From positions 1 through 11,070 of the forward strand of contig JAQGMN010000358.1 in assembly GCA_028292345.1 (NCBI GenBank): a stretch of 11,070 nt of DNA. Direction: 5' to 3'. The notes below the pieces were generated by a model. The model did no database searches. It was not told the DNA's origin and saw only the letters and a program-made list of their open reading frames with translations. The number at the start of each line of letters is the position of its first letter. Positions within the stretch are counted from its first letter, which is position 1. The stretch is from Polaromonas sp. Lineage in GTDB: Bacteria > Pseudomonadota > Gammaproteobacteria > Burkholderiales > Burkholderiaceae_C. The translations under genes and the position numbers were made by a program. Positions 5,566-11,070 of this stretch are shown in pieces.

Positions 5566-6462
5566 ATGCTCGATGCCCGGCAACTCGAAGCCCTCGCCGC
5601 CGTCATTGAAGGCGGCAGTTTCGGCGCGGCCGCCAAGGCGCTGAGCCTGACGCTGGCGGCGGTGTCGCTGCGCATCAAGTCGCTCGAAGCCGCGCTCGGC
5701 CAGCGGCTGCTGGTGCGCGGCAAGCAGGTCCGGGCCACGCCGGCCGGCCAGGCGCTGGCCGGGCACGTCCGGCAGCTGCGCCTGATGGAGGCCGACCTGA
5801 TCGCCGGCCTGCCGGGCGCCGATGCCGGCGCGGCGGCGCAGATGCAGAGCCTGAGCGTGGCGGTGAATGCCGATTCGCTGGCCAGCTGGTTCCTGCCGGG
5901 CGTGGCGCCGGCGCTGCAGCAGCACCGCCTGCTGCTCGACGTGGTGGTCGATGACCAGGACCACACGCACGACGCGCTGAAAAGCGGCGACGTGACCGGC
6001 TGCGTCACCACGCTGGCACGCGCCATGCGCGGCTGCGTGGCCGAGCCGCTGGGCATCATGCGCTACCGCTGCGTGGCCGCGCCTTCGCTGCGGGCCACCT
6101 GGGGCAACGCGCTGCCGCACCGCCTGCTGCGCAGCCCGGCGGTGATCTTCAACCGCAAGGATGCGCTGCAGGACGCCTGGCTGGCGCAGCATTTCAACCT
6201 GCACGGCGCGCTGTACCCGCGCCACTTCGTTCCGGCGGTCGATGCCTTCGAGCTGGCGCTGGAGCTTGGCTTGGGCTGGGGCATGGTGCCCGACCTGCTG
6301 CTGCAGGCGCGCGCCGGGCGGGCGCCGCTGGAGGAAGTCGTGCCCGAGCGGCCGGTCGATGTGGTGCTGTACTGGCAGCACTGGGCGCGCGAACCGCTGG
6401 CCGCCGAGCGCCTGACCCAGGCGATCCAGCGGGCGGCGCGCGAATGCCTGCTGCAAAGCTGA
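5566..6462 (+). CDS. argP: LysR-type regulator ArgP (LysG/IciA type)
   Basis: The 298-residue cytoplasmic activator is expected to bind arginine or lysine and switch on the exporter gene beside it. The N-terminal winged helix-turn-helix covers about residues 4-62. The effector domain opens with [20 protein letters not shown] (96-115), almost the same as [20 protein letters not shown] in E. coli ArgP. Later landmarks also follow ArgP: [28 protein letters not shown] and [11 protein letters not shown]. Length is normal (E. coli 297). The recognition helix reads [10 protein letters not shown] (29-38), whereas ArgP of E. coli reads TQSAVSQRIK; both glutamines, usual DNA-contact positions in this family, are leucines. 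The ATG at 5566 lacks a strong Shine-Dalgarno; a weak TAAAG ends 7 bases before it. It is divergent from argO with 136 bases between the starts, and its stop faces the convergent psiF-like gene. Confidence 0.92.
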   Translation: [298 protein letters not shown]

Positions 6463-6534
6463 AGCAGCGGACTGGCGGCAGGCTACCGATTTTCACATCA
6501 AAAAACGGCCCCGACGCTTGACCATCATGGGTCA

Positions 6535-6557
6535 GCAGCTATGTTTTCAATAGCTGC
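6535..6557. repeat. Comamonadaceae-type AGCTAT hairpin repeat, copy 1
   Basis: Perfect 8-base arms GCAGCTAT (6535-6542) and ATAGCTGC (6550-6557) flank the loop GTTTTCA. It lies between the convergent argP and psiF-like genes and could act as a two-way terminator. A related copy sits at 10447-10465; the two share the 12-mer TTCAATAGCTGC (6546-6557 and 10456-10467). I recall this motif as a frequent intergenic repeat in Polaromonas-like genomes. Confidence 0.65.
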
Positions 6558-6574
6558 AAGCAGGCAAGGCCTGG

Positions 6575-6973
6575 TCAGCTGCTCAGGCACGCCTTCATGA
6601 AGGCCTTGCGCTCGTCGCCGGTCTTGCCCTTGGCGTCGGCATTGCAGGTCTTCATCCTGCTTTGCTGGGCGATGCCCTGCGCCACCGGCTTGGCGCTCAG
6701 GCATTCCTTCATGAAGGCTTTTCGCTCATCGCCCTTCTTGCCGGTGGCTTCCTGGTTGCAGGTCGCCATCTTGCTTTGCTGGGCGGTCTTGGCCGGGGAC
6801 GCGACCGTGGGGGCGGCTGGCGACACCGCTGGCGCGGGGGCGGCCTTCGCCGGCGCAGGCGCGGCCGATGCGGCTTTTGCCGGCGCGGCCGGTGCGCTCT
6901 GGGCCTGGGCTCTGGCGGACAGGCCCATCGTCAGGGCAAAGGCAATGGCGATCAGGGACAGCGGTTGGTTCAT
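6575..6973 (-). CDS. psiF: Exported PsiF-repeat protein
   Basis: This 132-residue precursor has a signal peptide (MNQPLSLIAIAFALTMGLSARAQA, cleaved about residue 24). A low-complexity Ala/Pro/Lys linker (about 26-63) and two PsiF repeats of 38-residue spacing follow (from 65 and from 103). Each repeat has QQS-x-M-x-TCN, then KGDERKAFMKECLS or TGDERKAFMKACLS, with two cysteines. PsiF was named in E. coli as a phosphate-starvation-inducible product; its function is unknown, and a periplasmic location is expected. The start is the ATG at 6973, with GGAG 5 bases upstream. The same frame stays open far upstream, antisense to argS, but that extension is an artefact. The gene is divergent from argS across 141 bases and convergent with argP. 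No Pho box was recognised. The paired cysteines could form disulfides made by the DsbA encoded nearby, which is inference. Confidence 0.85.
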   Translation of the reverse strand: MNQPLSLIAIAFALTMGLSARAQAQSAPAAPAKAASAAPAPAKAAPAPAVSPAAPTVASPAKTAQQSKMATCNQEATGKKGDERKAFMKECLSAKPVAQGIAQQSRMKTCNADAKGKTGDERKAFMKACLSS

Positions 6974-7079
6974 GGTGGCTCCAATAGGTGAAATGGACGT
7001 GATTTCCGGCCGGAAATCCAGACCATAACGCGGCCAGTGCCCGATTCGATGACCGGGTGGGCGCCGCGCCGGGCGCGAA

Positions 7080-7108
7080 TTCAAGCTGGACTGGCTTGAC
7101 CGTAAAAT
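7080..7108 (+). promoter_or_regulatory. Candidate promoter giving a leaderless argS mRNA
   Basis: TAAAAT (7103-7108, 5 of 6 to the -10 consensus) follows TTCAAG (7080-7085, a weak -35) at the ideal 17-base spacing. The -10 ends only 6 bases before the argS ATG, so transcription would start on or within a base or two of it. No Shine-Dalgarno is present before that ATG, which agrees. Confidence 0.4.
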
Positions 7109-7114
7109 CCGGCG

Positions 7115-8815
7115 ATGCTTTCGATTAAAAAAGACCTGCTCTCCGACCTTGCGCGCGCGCTGGAAACGTTGTCTCCCGGCGCTGGCGACAAAGCCGCCTT
7201 CGAGTCCCCCAAGGTCGCCGCCCATGGCGATTTCGCCTGCACCGCTGCCATGCAGCTGGCCAAGCCCCTGAAACAAAACCCCCGGCAAACGGCCGAAGCG
7301 CTGCGCGCCCTGCTCTTGCCGTTGCCGGCTTTCGAGCGCTGGGTGGATGCGGTTGAAATTGCCGGACCCGGCTTCATCAACATCCGGCTCAAGCCCGCCG
7401 CCAAGCAGGAAACCGTGCGCGAGGTGCTGCAGGCGGGCAGCGCCTACGGCACCCAGCCGCCGGCGCAGGGCGGGAAGATGATCGTCGAATTCGTCTCGGC
7501 CAACCCCACCGGCCCGCTGCATGTCGGCCACGGCCGGCAGGCGGCGCTGGGCGATGCCATCTGCAACCTGTACCAGACGCAAGGCGTGCAGGTGCACCGC
7601 GAGTTCTACTACAACGACGCCGGCGTGCAGATCCAGACGCTGGCCAGCAGCACGCAGTTGCGGGCCAAGGGCTTCAAGCCGGGCGACGAGGGCTGGCCGA
7701 CCGATCCCGACAACCCGGCCAGCAAGGCGTTCTACAACGGCGACTACATTGCCGACATTGCCAGCGACTTCCTGGCCGGCAAGACCGTCAGGTCGGACGA
7801 CCGCGAATTCACCGCCTCGGGCGACGTGGACGACCTGGACGCCATCCGCCAGTTCGCCGTGGCTTACCTGCGCCACGAGCAGGACCTGGACCTGAAAGCG
7901 TTTTCGGTCCGGTTTGACAACTACTACCTTGAATCGAGCCTGTACAGCTCGGGCCGGGTCGAAAGGGCGGTGCAGCGCCTGAAGGACGCCGGCAAGACGT
8001 TCGAAGCAGACGGCGCGCTCTGGCTCAAGTCCACCGACTACGGCGACGACAAGGACCGCGTCATGAAAAAGAGCGACGGCAGCTACACCTACTTCGTTCC
8101 CGACGTGGCCTACCACCTGGCCAAATGGGAGCGCGGCTTCACCAAGGCCGTCAACATCCAGGGCATGGACCACCACGGCACCATCGCCCGGGTGCGCGCC
8201 GGCCTGCAGGCGGCCAACGCCGGCATTCCGGCCGGCTACCCCGACTACGTGCTGCACACCATGGTGCGCGTCGTGCGCAACGGCGAGGAAGTGAAGATTT
8301 CCAAGCGCGCCGGCAGCTACGTCACGCTGCGCGACCTGATCGAGTGGACCAGCGCGGACGCGGTGCGCTTCTTTTTGCTCAGCCGCAAGCCCGACACCGA
8401 ATACGTCTTCGACATCGACCTGGCGCTGGCCAGGAACAACGAAAACCCGGTGTACTACGTGCAGTACGCGCATGCGCGCATCTGCTCGGTCCTGACCGCC
8501 TGGGGCGGCGACGAAAGCAGCCTGAAGCAGGTCGATCTGTCGCCGCTGGCCAGCCCGCAGGCCCAGGCGCTGATGCTGCTGCTGAACAAGTACACCGACA
8601 TGCTCAGCCATGCCGCCGCCGGTTTTGCGCCGCACGACGTCGCCTTTTACCTGCGCGAGCTGGCGGCCTGCTACCACAGCTACTACGACGCCGAGCGGAT
8701 CCTGGTCGATGACGAAGCCGTCAGGCTGGCCCGCCTGGCGCTGGTCGCGGCCACCGCGCAGGTGTTGCACAATGGCCTCGCGGTGCTGGGCGTCGGCGCC
8801 CCGCGCAAGATGTAA
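7115..8815 (+). CDS. argS: Arginyl-tRNA synthetase
   Basis: This cytosolic class I aminoacyl-tRNA synthetase charges tRNA-Arg with arginine using ATP. All domains are present in 566 residues, a normal bacterial length. The N-terminal ArgRS-specific domain (about 1-95) contains GDFACTAAMQLAK and IAGPGFINIRL. The catalytic fold has ANPTGPLHVGHGR (129-141), with the HIGH-type motif HVGH at 136-139. The KMSKS-type loop is KISKR (394-398), within VKISKRAGSYVTLRDL. The all-helical DALR anticodon-binding domain starts near NPVYYVQYAHARI (444-456) and runs to the end. The ATG at 7115 begins the usual MLSIKKDLL; there is no Shine-Dalgarno, and a -10 box ends 6 bases upstream, so the mRNA may be leaderless. 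A SPOR-domain gene and dsbA follow in the same direction, an order I associate with Burkholderiales. Confidence 0.98.
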   Translation: MLSIKKDLLSDLARALETLSPGAGDKAAFESPKVAAHGDFACTAAMQLAKPLKQNPRQTAEALRALLLPLPAFERWVDAVEIAGPGFINIRLKPAAKQETVREVLQAGSAYGTQPPAQGGKMIVEFVSANPTGPLHVGHGRQAALGDAICNLYQTQGVQVHREFYYNDAGVQIQTLASSTQLRAKGFKPGDEGWPTDPDNPASKAFYNGDYIADIASDFLAGKTVRSDDREFTASGDVDDLDAIRQFAVAYLRHEQDLDLKAFSVRFDNYYLESSLYSSGRVERAVQRLKDAGKTFEADGALWLKSTDYGDDKDRVMKKSDGSYTYFVPDVAYHLAKWERGFTKAVNIQGMDHHGTIARVRAGLQAANAGIPAGYPDYVLHTMVRVVRNGEEVKISKRAGSYVTLRDLIEWTSADAVRFFLLSRKPDTEYVFDIDLALARNNENPVYYVQYAHARICSVLTAWGGDESSLKQVDLSPLASPQAQALMLLLNKYTDMLSHAAAGFAPHDVAFYLRELAACYHSYYDAERILVDDEAVRLARLALVAATAQVLHNGLAVLGVGAPRKM

Positions 8816-8889
8816 TCGGCTTGCAACCTTCATTCTTCAAAAAGCATCCAAGTCATATGCAAGTTACGGTCAAGTCGTGGGAATACGGT

Positions 8890-9621
8890 ATGAAAAAGCA
8901 ACGCGGGGGGACCCTGCTGGGTCTGGTGATTGGCGCGCTGGTCGGCCTGGGCATTGCGCTGACGGTGGCGGTGTACGTCACCAAGGTGCCGGTGCCCTTC
9001 ATGAACAAGGGCCCGTCGAACACGCCCGACAGCGACGCCGCCGAAGCCCGCAGGAACAAGGACTGGAACCCGAACGCGCCGCTGGCCGGCAAGAATCCCG
9101 CCCGCACCGCACCGTCCGCCTCGGGCGAATTGAGCACGCCGCCCGAGCCGCCCAGCGCCAGCAACGTGCCCGATCCGGTGCTGGCGCCCGAAGACCCCAA
9201 GAAACCCGAGCGCGTCGTGAAACCGCCCAAAACCGCCACGGCACCGGCCATCCCCGCCCCGCCGGCATCGGCGCCGGCCCCCACGGCGGCGGCCAAACCC
9301 GCCAGGCCGCCGTCCGCCGACCCGCTGGGCGACCTGGCCAAGGCCAGGTCGGAAAGCCCGGCATTCAGTTCGGGCGCTTCGGACCCGTTCAACTACTTCA
9401 TCCAGGCCGGCGCCTACCGCACGCCTGAAGACGCCGAACAGCAGCGCGCCCGGCTGCTGCTGCTCGGCATGCAGGCCAAGGTCACCGAACGCGAACAGGC
9501 CGGCCGCACCGTGTACCGGGTGCGCGTCGGTCCGTTCGAGAAAAAAGACGATGCCGACCGCGTCAAGGACCGGCTGGACAACAGCTCGATCGAAACGGCA
9601 CTGGTCCGGGTGCAGCGTTAA
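8890..9621 (+). CDS. SPOR-domain inner-membrane protein (FtsN-like)
   Basis: This 243-residue protein has a short cytoplasmic tail (MKKQRGG) and one membrane helix (about 8-31, TLLGLVIGALVGLGIALTVA). A long Pro/Ala-rich charged linker (about 35-160) leads to a C-terminal SPOR domain (about 165-243: FNYFIQAGAYRTPEDAEQQ, then VYRVRVGPFEKKDDADRVKD). SPOR domains bind glycan strands lacking stem peptides at the division septum, so the protein should sit in the inner membrane with its SPOR domain in the periplasm and localise to dividing sites, as FtsN does. The frame opens earlier (TTG 8821, ATG 8857), but ATG 8890 is preferred. It gives the expected N-tail-in topology and has a GGGA-type binding site 7 bases upstream. 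It follows argS by 74 bases and precedes dsbA by 81, suggesting joint transcription. Calling it ftsN would go beyond the evidence. Confidence 0.88.
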   Translation: MKKQRGGTLLGLVIGALVGLGIALTVAVYVTKVPVPFMNKGPSNTPDSDAAEARRNKDWNPNAPLAGKNPARTAPSASGELSTPPEPPSASNVPDPVLAPEDPKKPERVVKPPKTATAPAIPAPPASAPAPTAAAKPARPPSADPLGDLAKARSESPAFSSGASDPFNYFIQAGAYRTPEDAEQQRARLLLLGMQAKVTEREQAGRTVYRVRVGPFEKKDDADRVKDRLDNSSIETALVRVQR

Positions 9622-9702
9622 GCCCTGAATCCGGCGCCGGCTGAACTTTTTGGCCTTACGGTATCCAACAGCTGTCCATATTGACACCAGGAGAAAAAAT
9701 CA

Positions 9703-10362
9703 ATGCAACGTCGCGCGTTTTCAATTTCAGCCGCCACGCTGGCTGCGGCCACGGGCATGTCCACCCTGCCCACGCTGGCGCAAGCCCAGGCGCGGGCCTT
9801 TCAAAGCGGCTCGGACTACCTCACGCTGGACAAGCCGGCCGCCACCGAAGCGCCTGCCGGCAAGGTCGAGGTGGTTGAATTCTTCTGGTACAACTGCCCG
9901 CACTGCAACGCCTTCGAGCCGATGTTCGATGCCTGGGCCAAGAAGCAGCCCAAGGACGTGTCGGTGCGCCGCGCGCCGATTGCCTTTCGCCCCGACTTCG
10001 AGCCGCAGCAGCGCCTGTATTACGTGCTGGAAAGCATGGGCAAGATCGACGAGTTGCACAAGAAGGTGTTCTACGCCATCCATGTCGAAAAGCAGCCGCT
10101 CAACACGGCCGACCAAATTGCGGCATGGGTGGACAAGCAGGGCATTCCCAAGGCGAAGTTCCTGGAGCTGTACAACTCGTTTTCAGTCAGCACCAAGGTG
10201 CGCAAGGCCACGCAACTGCAGGACGCCTATGCGCTCGACGGCGTGCCTGCCCTGGGCATCAACGGCCGTTACTTCACCTCCGGCACCCAGGCCAAGACGC
10301 TGGAACGCTCGCTGCAGGTGGCTGATTCGCTGATCGCGCAGTCGCGCTCAAGCGCCAAATAA
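9703..10362 (+). CDS. dsbA: Periplasmic thiol:disulfide oxidoreductase DsbA
   Basis: The 219-residue precursor introduces disulfide bonds into exported proteins and is itself reoxidised by DsbB. The active site CPHC (65-68) lies in VVEFFWYNCPHCNAFEP, the DsbA pattern. The cis-proline loop is GVPALGING (180-188, Pro182), with the helical insertion between them. The signal peptide (about 1-30, ending LAQAQA) begins MQRRAFSIS. The Arg-Arg-x-Phe pair and modest hydrophobic stretch resemble a Tat signal, whereas E. coli DsbA uses the SRP/Sec route. A strong AGGAGA (9689-9694) lies 8 bases before the ATG. The gene is third after argS and the SPOR gene and is followed 46 bases later by a terminator-like hairpin, so the operon probably ends here. 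Possible clients nearby are the PsiF protein and the secreted hydrolase, both with cysteines (inference). Confidence 0.95.
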   Translation: MQRRAFSISAATLAAATGMSTLPTLAQAQARAFQSGSDYLTLDKPAATEAPAGKVEVVEFFWYNCPHCNAFEPMFDAWAKKQPKDVSVRRAPIAFRPDFEPQQRLYYVLESMGKIDELHKKVFYAIHVEKQPLNTADQIAAWVDKQGIPKAKFLELYNSFSVSTKVRKATQLQDAYALDGVPALGINGRYFTSGTQAKTLERSLQVADSLIAQSRSSAK

Positions 10363-10408
10363 GTCCAGTCCCCTGCTGGACAAAGGGTGCGCAGCCTTGC
10401 GCGCTCTC

Positions 10409-10440
10409 CAAAACCCTGATCGGCGGCAGGTCGGGTTTTG
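10409..10440 (+). terminator. Terminator-like hairpin after dsbA
   Basis: Perfect 8-base arms CAAAACCC (10409-10416) and GGGTTTTG (10433-10440) enclose a 16-base GC-rich loop that can fold further (CCTG 10415-10418 with CAGG 10427-10430). The T-run is in the right arm and continues imperfectly as GAAATTT, so rho-independent efficiency is uncertain. The position, 46 bases after the dsbA stop, is right for the operon end. Confidence 0.45.
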
Positions 10441-10446
10441 AAATTT

Positions 10447-10465
10447 AGCTATTTATTCAATAGCT
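10447..10465. repeat. Comamonadaceae-type AGCTAT hairpin repeat, copy 2
   Basis: Arms AGCTAT (10447-10452) and ATAGCT (10460-10465) enclose a 7-base loop, the same geometry as the copy at 6535-6557, with shared sequence TTCAATAGCTGC (10456-10467). It follows the terminator-like hairpin directly and lies between dsbA and the next gene. Confidence 0.6.
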
Positions 10466-10875
10466 GCCTGCGCTTACCCAGCTTGCGTAAACGCCCTCCA
10501 AAGCAAGCAACGATGTGACTTCCGGCTTTTCTGGAGCTTCAGAAGGAACATGCGTGTCCGCCTTCTTCGATGCGCTTCCTGGCCTGCCCATCATGTCTTT
10601 CTGACTCCGACCTCTGGCCGTTTCCAGGCCCGTGTGCGTCCTATGTGATTACGCTTTTTTTTCACCCCCTAACACAAGTTTTCATCCTACAAGCCAGATT
10701 ATTGAATTACAACTTTTACGCGTGTAATTAATACATGTCCAGAAATTGACAAATTGATCAAAAAAGTAACAGGAATTCGTGCCCCGGGCCTCCTGTGCCT
10801 TCTGATTTGTCAACCTAGCCGCGTTTCTTGGAACGTTGGGCCGGACCCGTAAATTTTTCACGCGAAAGGCCACTT
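10466..10875. other. Intergenic leader of the secretion transporter gene
   Basis: No convincing gene is seen in these 410 bases. A 32-codon rightward frame (10550-10648) has a purine-rich AAGG only 3 bases before its ATG, too close to be a good binding site, and an arginine-rich product without recognisable motifs. From about 10650 the DNA becomes AT-rich, unlike the genes around it. A weak promoter may exist as TTGAAT (10702-10707) and TAATTA (10725-10730), 17 bases apart, giving a leader of about 140 bases. A perfect TTGACA at 10746-10751 has no matching -10. Confidence 0.4.
10746..10813. promoter_or_regulatory. Long-spaced inverted repeat TTGACAAAT / ATTTGTCAA
   Basis: Perfect 9-base arms (10746-10754 and 10805-10813) lie 50 bases apart in the leader of the transporter gene, the right arm ending 62 bases before the GTG. 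They could be two copies of one binding site in opposite orientation, allowing DNA looping or side-by-side binding, or the feet of an mRNA hairpin. The role is unknown. Confidence 0.3.
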
Positions 10876-11070
10876 GTGTCACGTCATAAATTCATTCCGT
10901 TTGCGCTCCTGGCCCTGAGCCAGGCAGCCCTTGCCCAGCAACTCCCGAGCGCTGGCAGCCAGATCCTGCAGATTCCTCCGGCGCCCGCACCGCAAAAAGC
11001 AGCGCCCGCCCTGCGCATCGAGCCCAGCGCAGCCCCTGCTACAGCGGCATCCGACGCCGCAAAAATCACC
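10876..11070 (+). CDS. Two-partner secretion transporter TpsB (ShlB/FhaC family), 5' part
   Basis: Only the first 65 codons are in the window. The signal peptide MSRHKFIPFALLALSQAALA (cleaved after residue 20) is followed by QQLPSAGSQILQIPPAPAPQ and an Ala/Pro-rich run. This is the typical mature N-terminus of hemolysin activator/secretion proteins, outer-membrane barrels with two POTRA domains that export a large TpsA adhesin or hemolysin. The POTRA and barrel parts lie beyond the end, so the call rests on the N-terminal resemblance. The start is GTG 10876: it gives a complete signal peptide, AAAGG lies 6 bases upstream, and there is no ATG in frame nearby. A partner gene and possible modifying enzymes would be expected further right. 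The AT-rich leader suggests separate, perhaps silenced or induced, control. Confidence 0.65.
   Translation, partial: MSRHKFIPFALLALSQAALAQQLPSAGSQILQIPPAPAPQKAAPALRIEPSAAPATAASDAAKIT

Noticed and set aside
5539..6456. A 305-codon leftward frame opposite argP
   Set aside because: Gln/Arg/His-rich shadow product; argP is clearly real.
4794..8815. Arginine-themed cluster (argO, argP, argS) as a functional unit
   Set aside because: argS is a housekeeping gene in its own transcription unit with the SPOR gene and dsbA, and the psiF-like gene lies between; closeness may be chance.
6575..8833. A 752-codon leftward frame running antisense through all of argS into the psiF-like gene
   Set aside because: Its argS part is the shadow expected in GC-rich codons. 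Only the last 132 codons, from ATG 6973 with a good Shine-Dalgarno, carry a signal peptide and PsiF repeats.
8821..8889. Earlier starts (TTG 8821, ATG 8857) for the SPOR protein
   Set aside because: They would add a tail unlike related proteins; ATG 8890 gives MKKQRGG before the membrane helix and has a better placed binding site.
8830..9687. Leftward frame of 285 codons opposite the SPOR gene
   Set aside because: Gly/Arg-rich shadow of the Pro/Ala-rich linker, without motifs.
10550..10648. A 32-codon frame in the spacer before the transporter gene
   Set aside because: The purine-rich sequence is only 3 bases from the ATG, and the arginine-rich product looks like chance translation.
10682..10882. 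A 66-codon leftward frame in the AT-rich leader
   Set aside because: No binding site, domain or conservation signal visible, and it overlaps the probable promoter of the transporter gene.

Overview
The window is a stretch of chromosome from a high-GC betaproteobacterium, most likely a member of the Comamonadaceae (Polaromonas, Rhodoferax or Acidovorax type). The basis is the argS - SPOR protein - dsbA gene order, which I associate with Burkholderiales, the codon use, and two small dispersed repeat families that I recall from these genomes: a 'CTGAGC...GCTCAG' hairpin at 53-106, and AGCTAT-N7-ATAGCT hairpins at 6535-6557 and 10447-10465. The genus is inferred and was not tested.

Layout. (1) 1-2311: a class III (CaiB/BaiF) CoA-transferase whose ribosome binding site lies inside a repeat hairpin, followed on the same strand by a LysR regulator of the CrgA/DmlR type. 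(2) 2508-4480: a secreted family 18 glycoside hydrolase of the Pyrococcus ChiA-like branch with two duplicated C-terminal chitin-binding-type modules, read leftwards. It is preceded by about 590 bases of very AT-rich DNA with several GTTAC/GTAAC motifs. (3) 4481-4793: GC-rich DNA without a gene I can name. (4) 4794-6462: a divergent argO/argP pair, an arginine/lysine exporter and its LysR activator. (5) 6575-6973: a small exported protein with two PsiF repeats, divergent from argS. (6) 7115-10362: argS, a membrane-anchored SPOR-domain protein and dsbA, all rightward, ending at a terminator-like hairpin. (7) 10363-11070: about 510 bases with an AT-rich second half, then the first 65 codons of a two-partner-secretion outer-membrane transporter (ShlB/FhaC family) cut by the window end.

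How the genes fit together. ArgP, ArgO and ArgS share arginine as substrate or ligand, but each is ordinary and the grouping may be chance. The SPOR protein and DsbA act in the envelope (septal peptidoglycan, disulfide formation). The hydrolase and the secretion transporter are the two outward-facing, accessory-looking genes. Each lies behind an AT-rich leader, and the two leaders share an 11-base word.

I found no CRISPR array, tRNA, rRNA, intact insertion sequence or recognisable defence system. The most interesting leads are the hydrolase with an altered GH18 active site, the motif-rich AT leaders, the repeat-borne ribosome binding site, and the altered recognition helix of the ArgP homologue.
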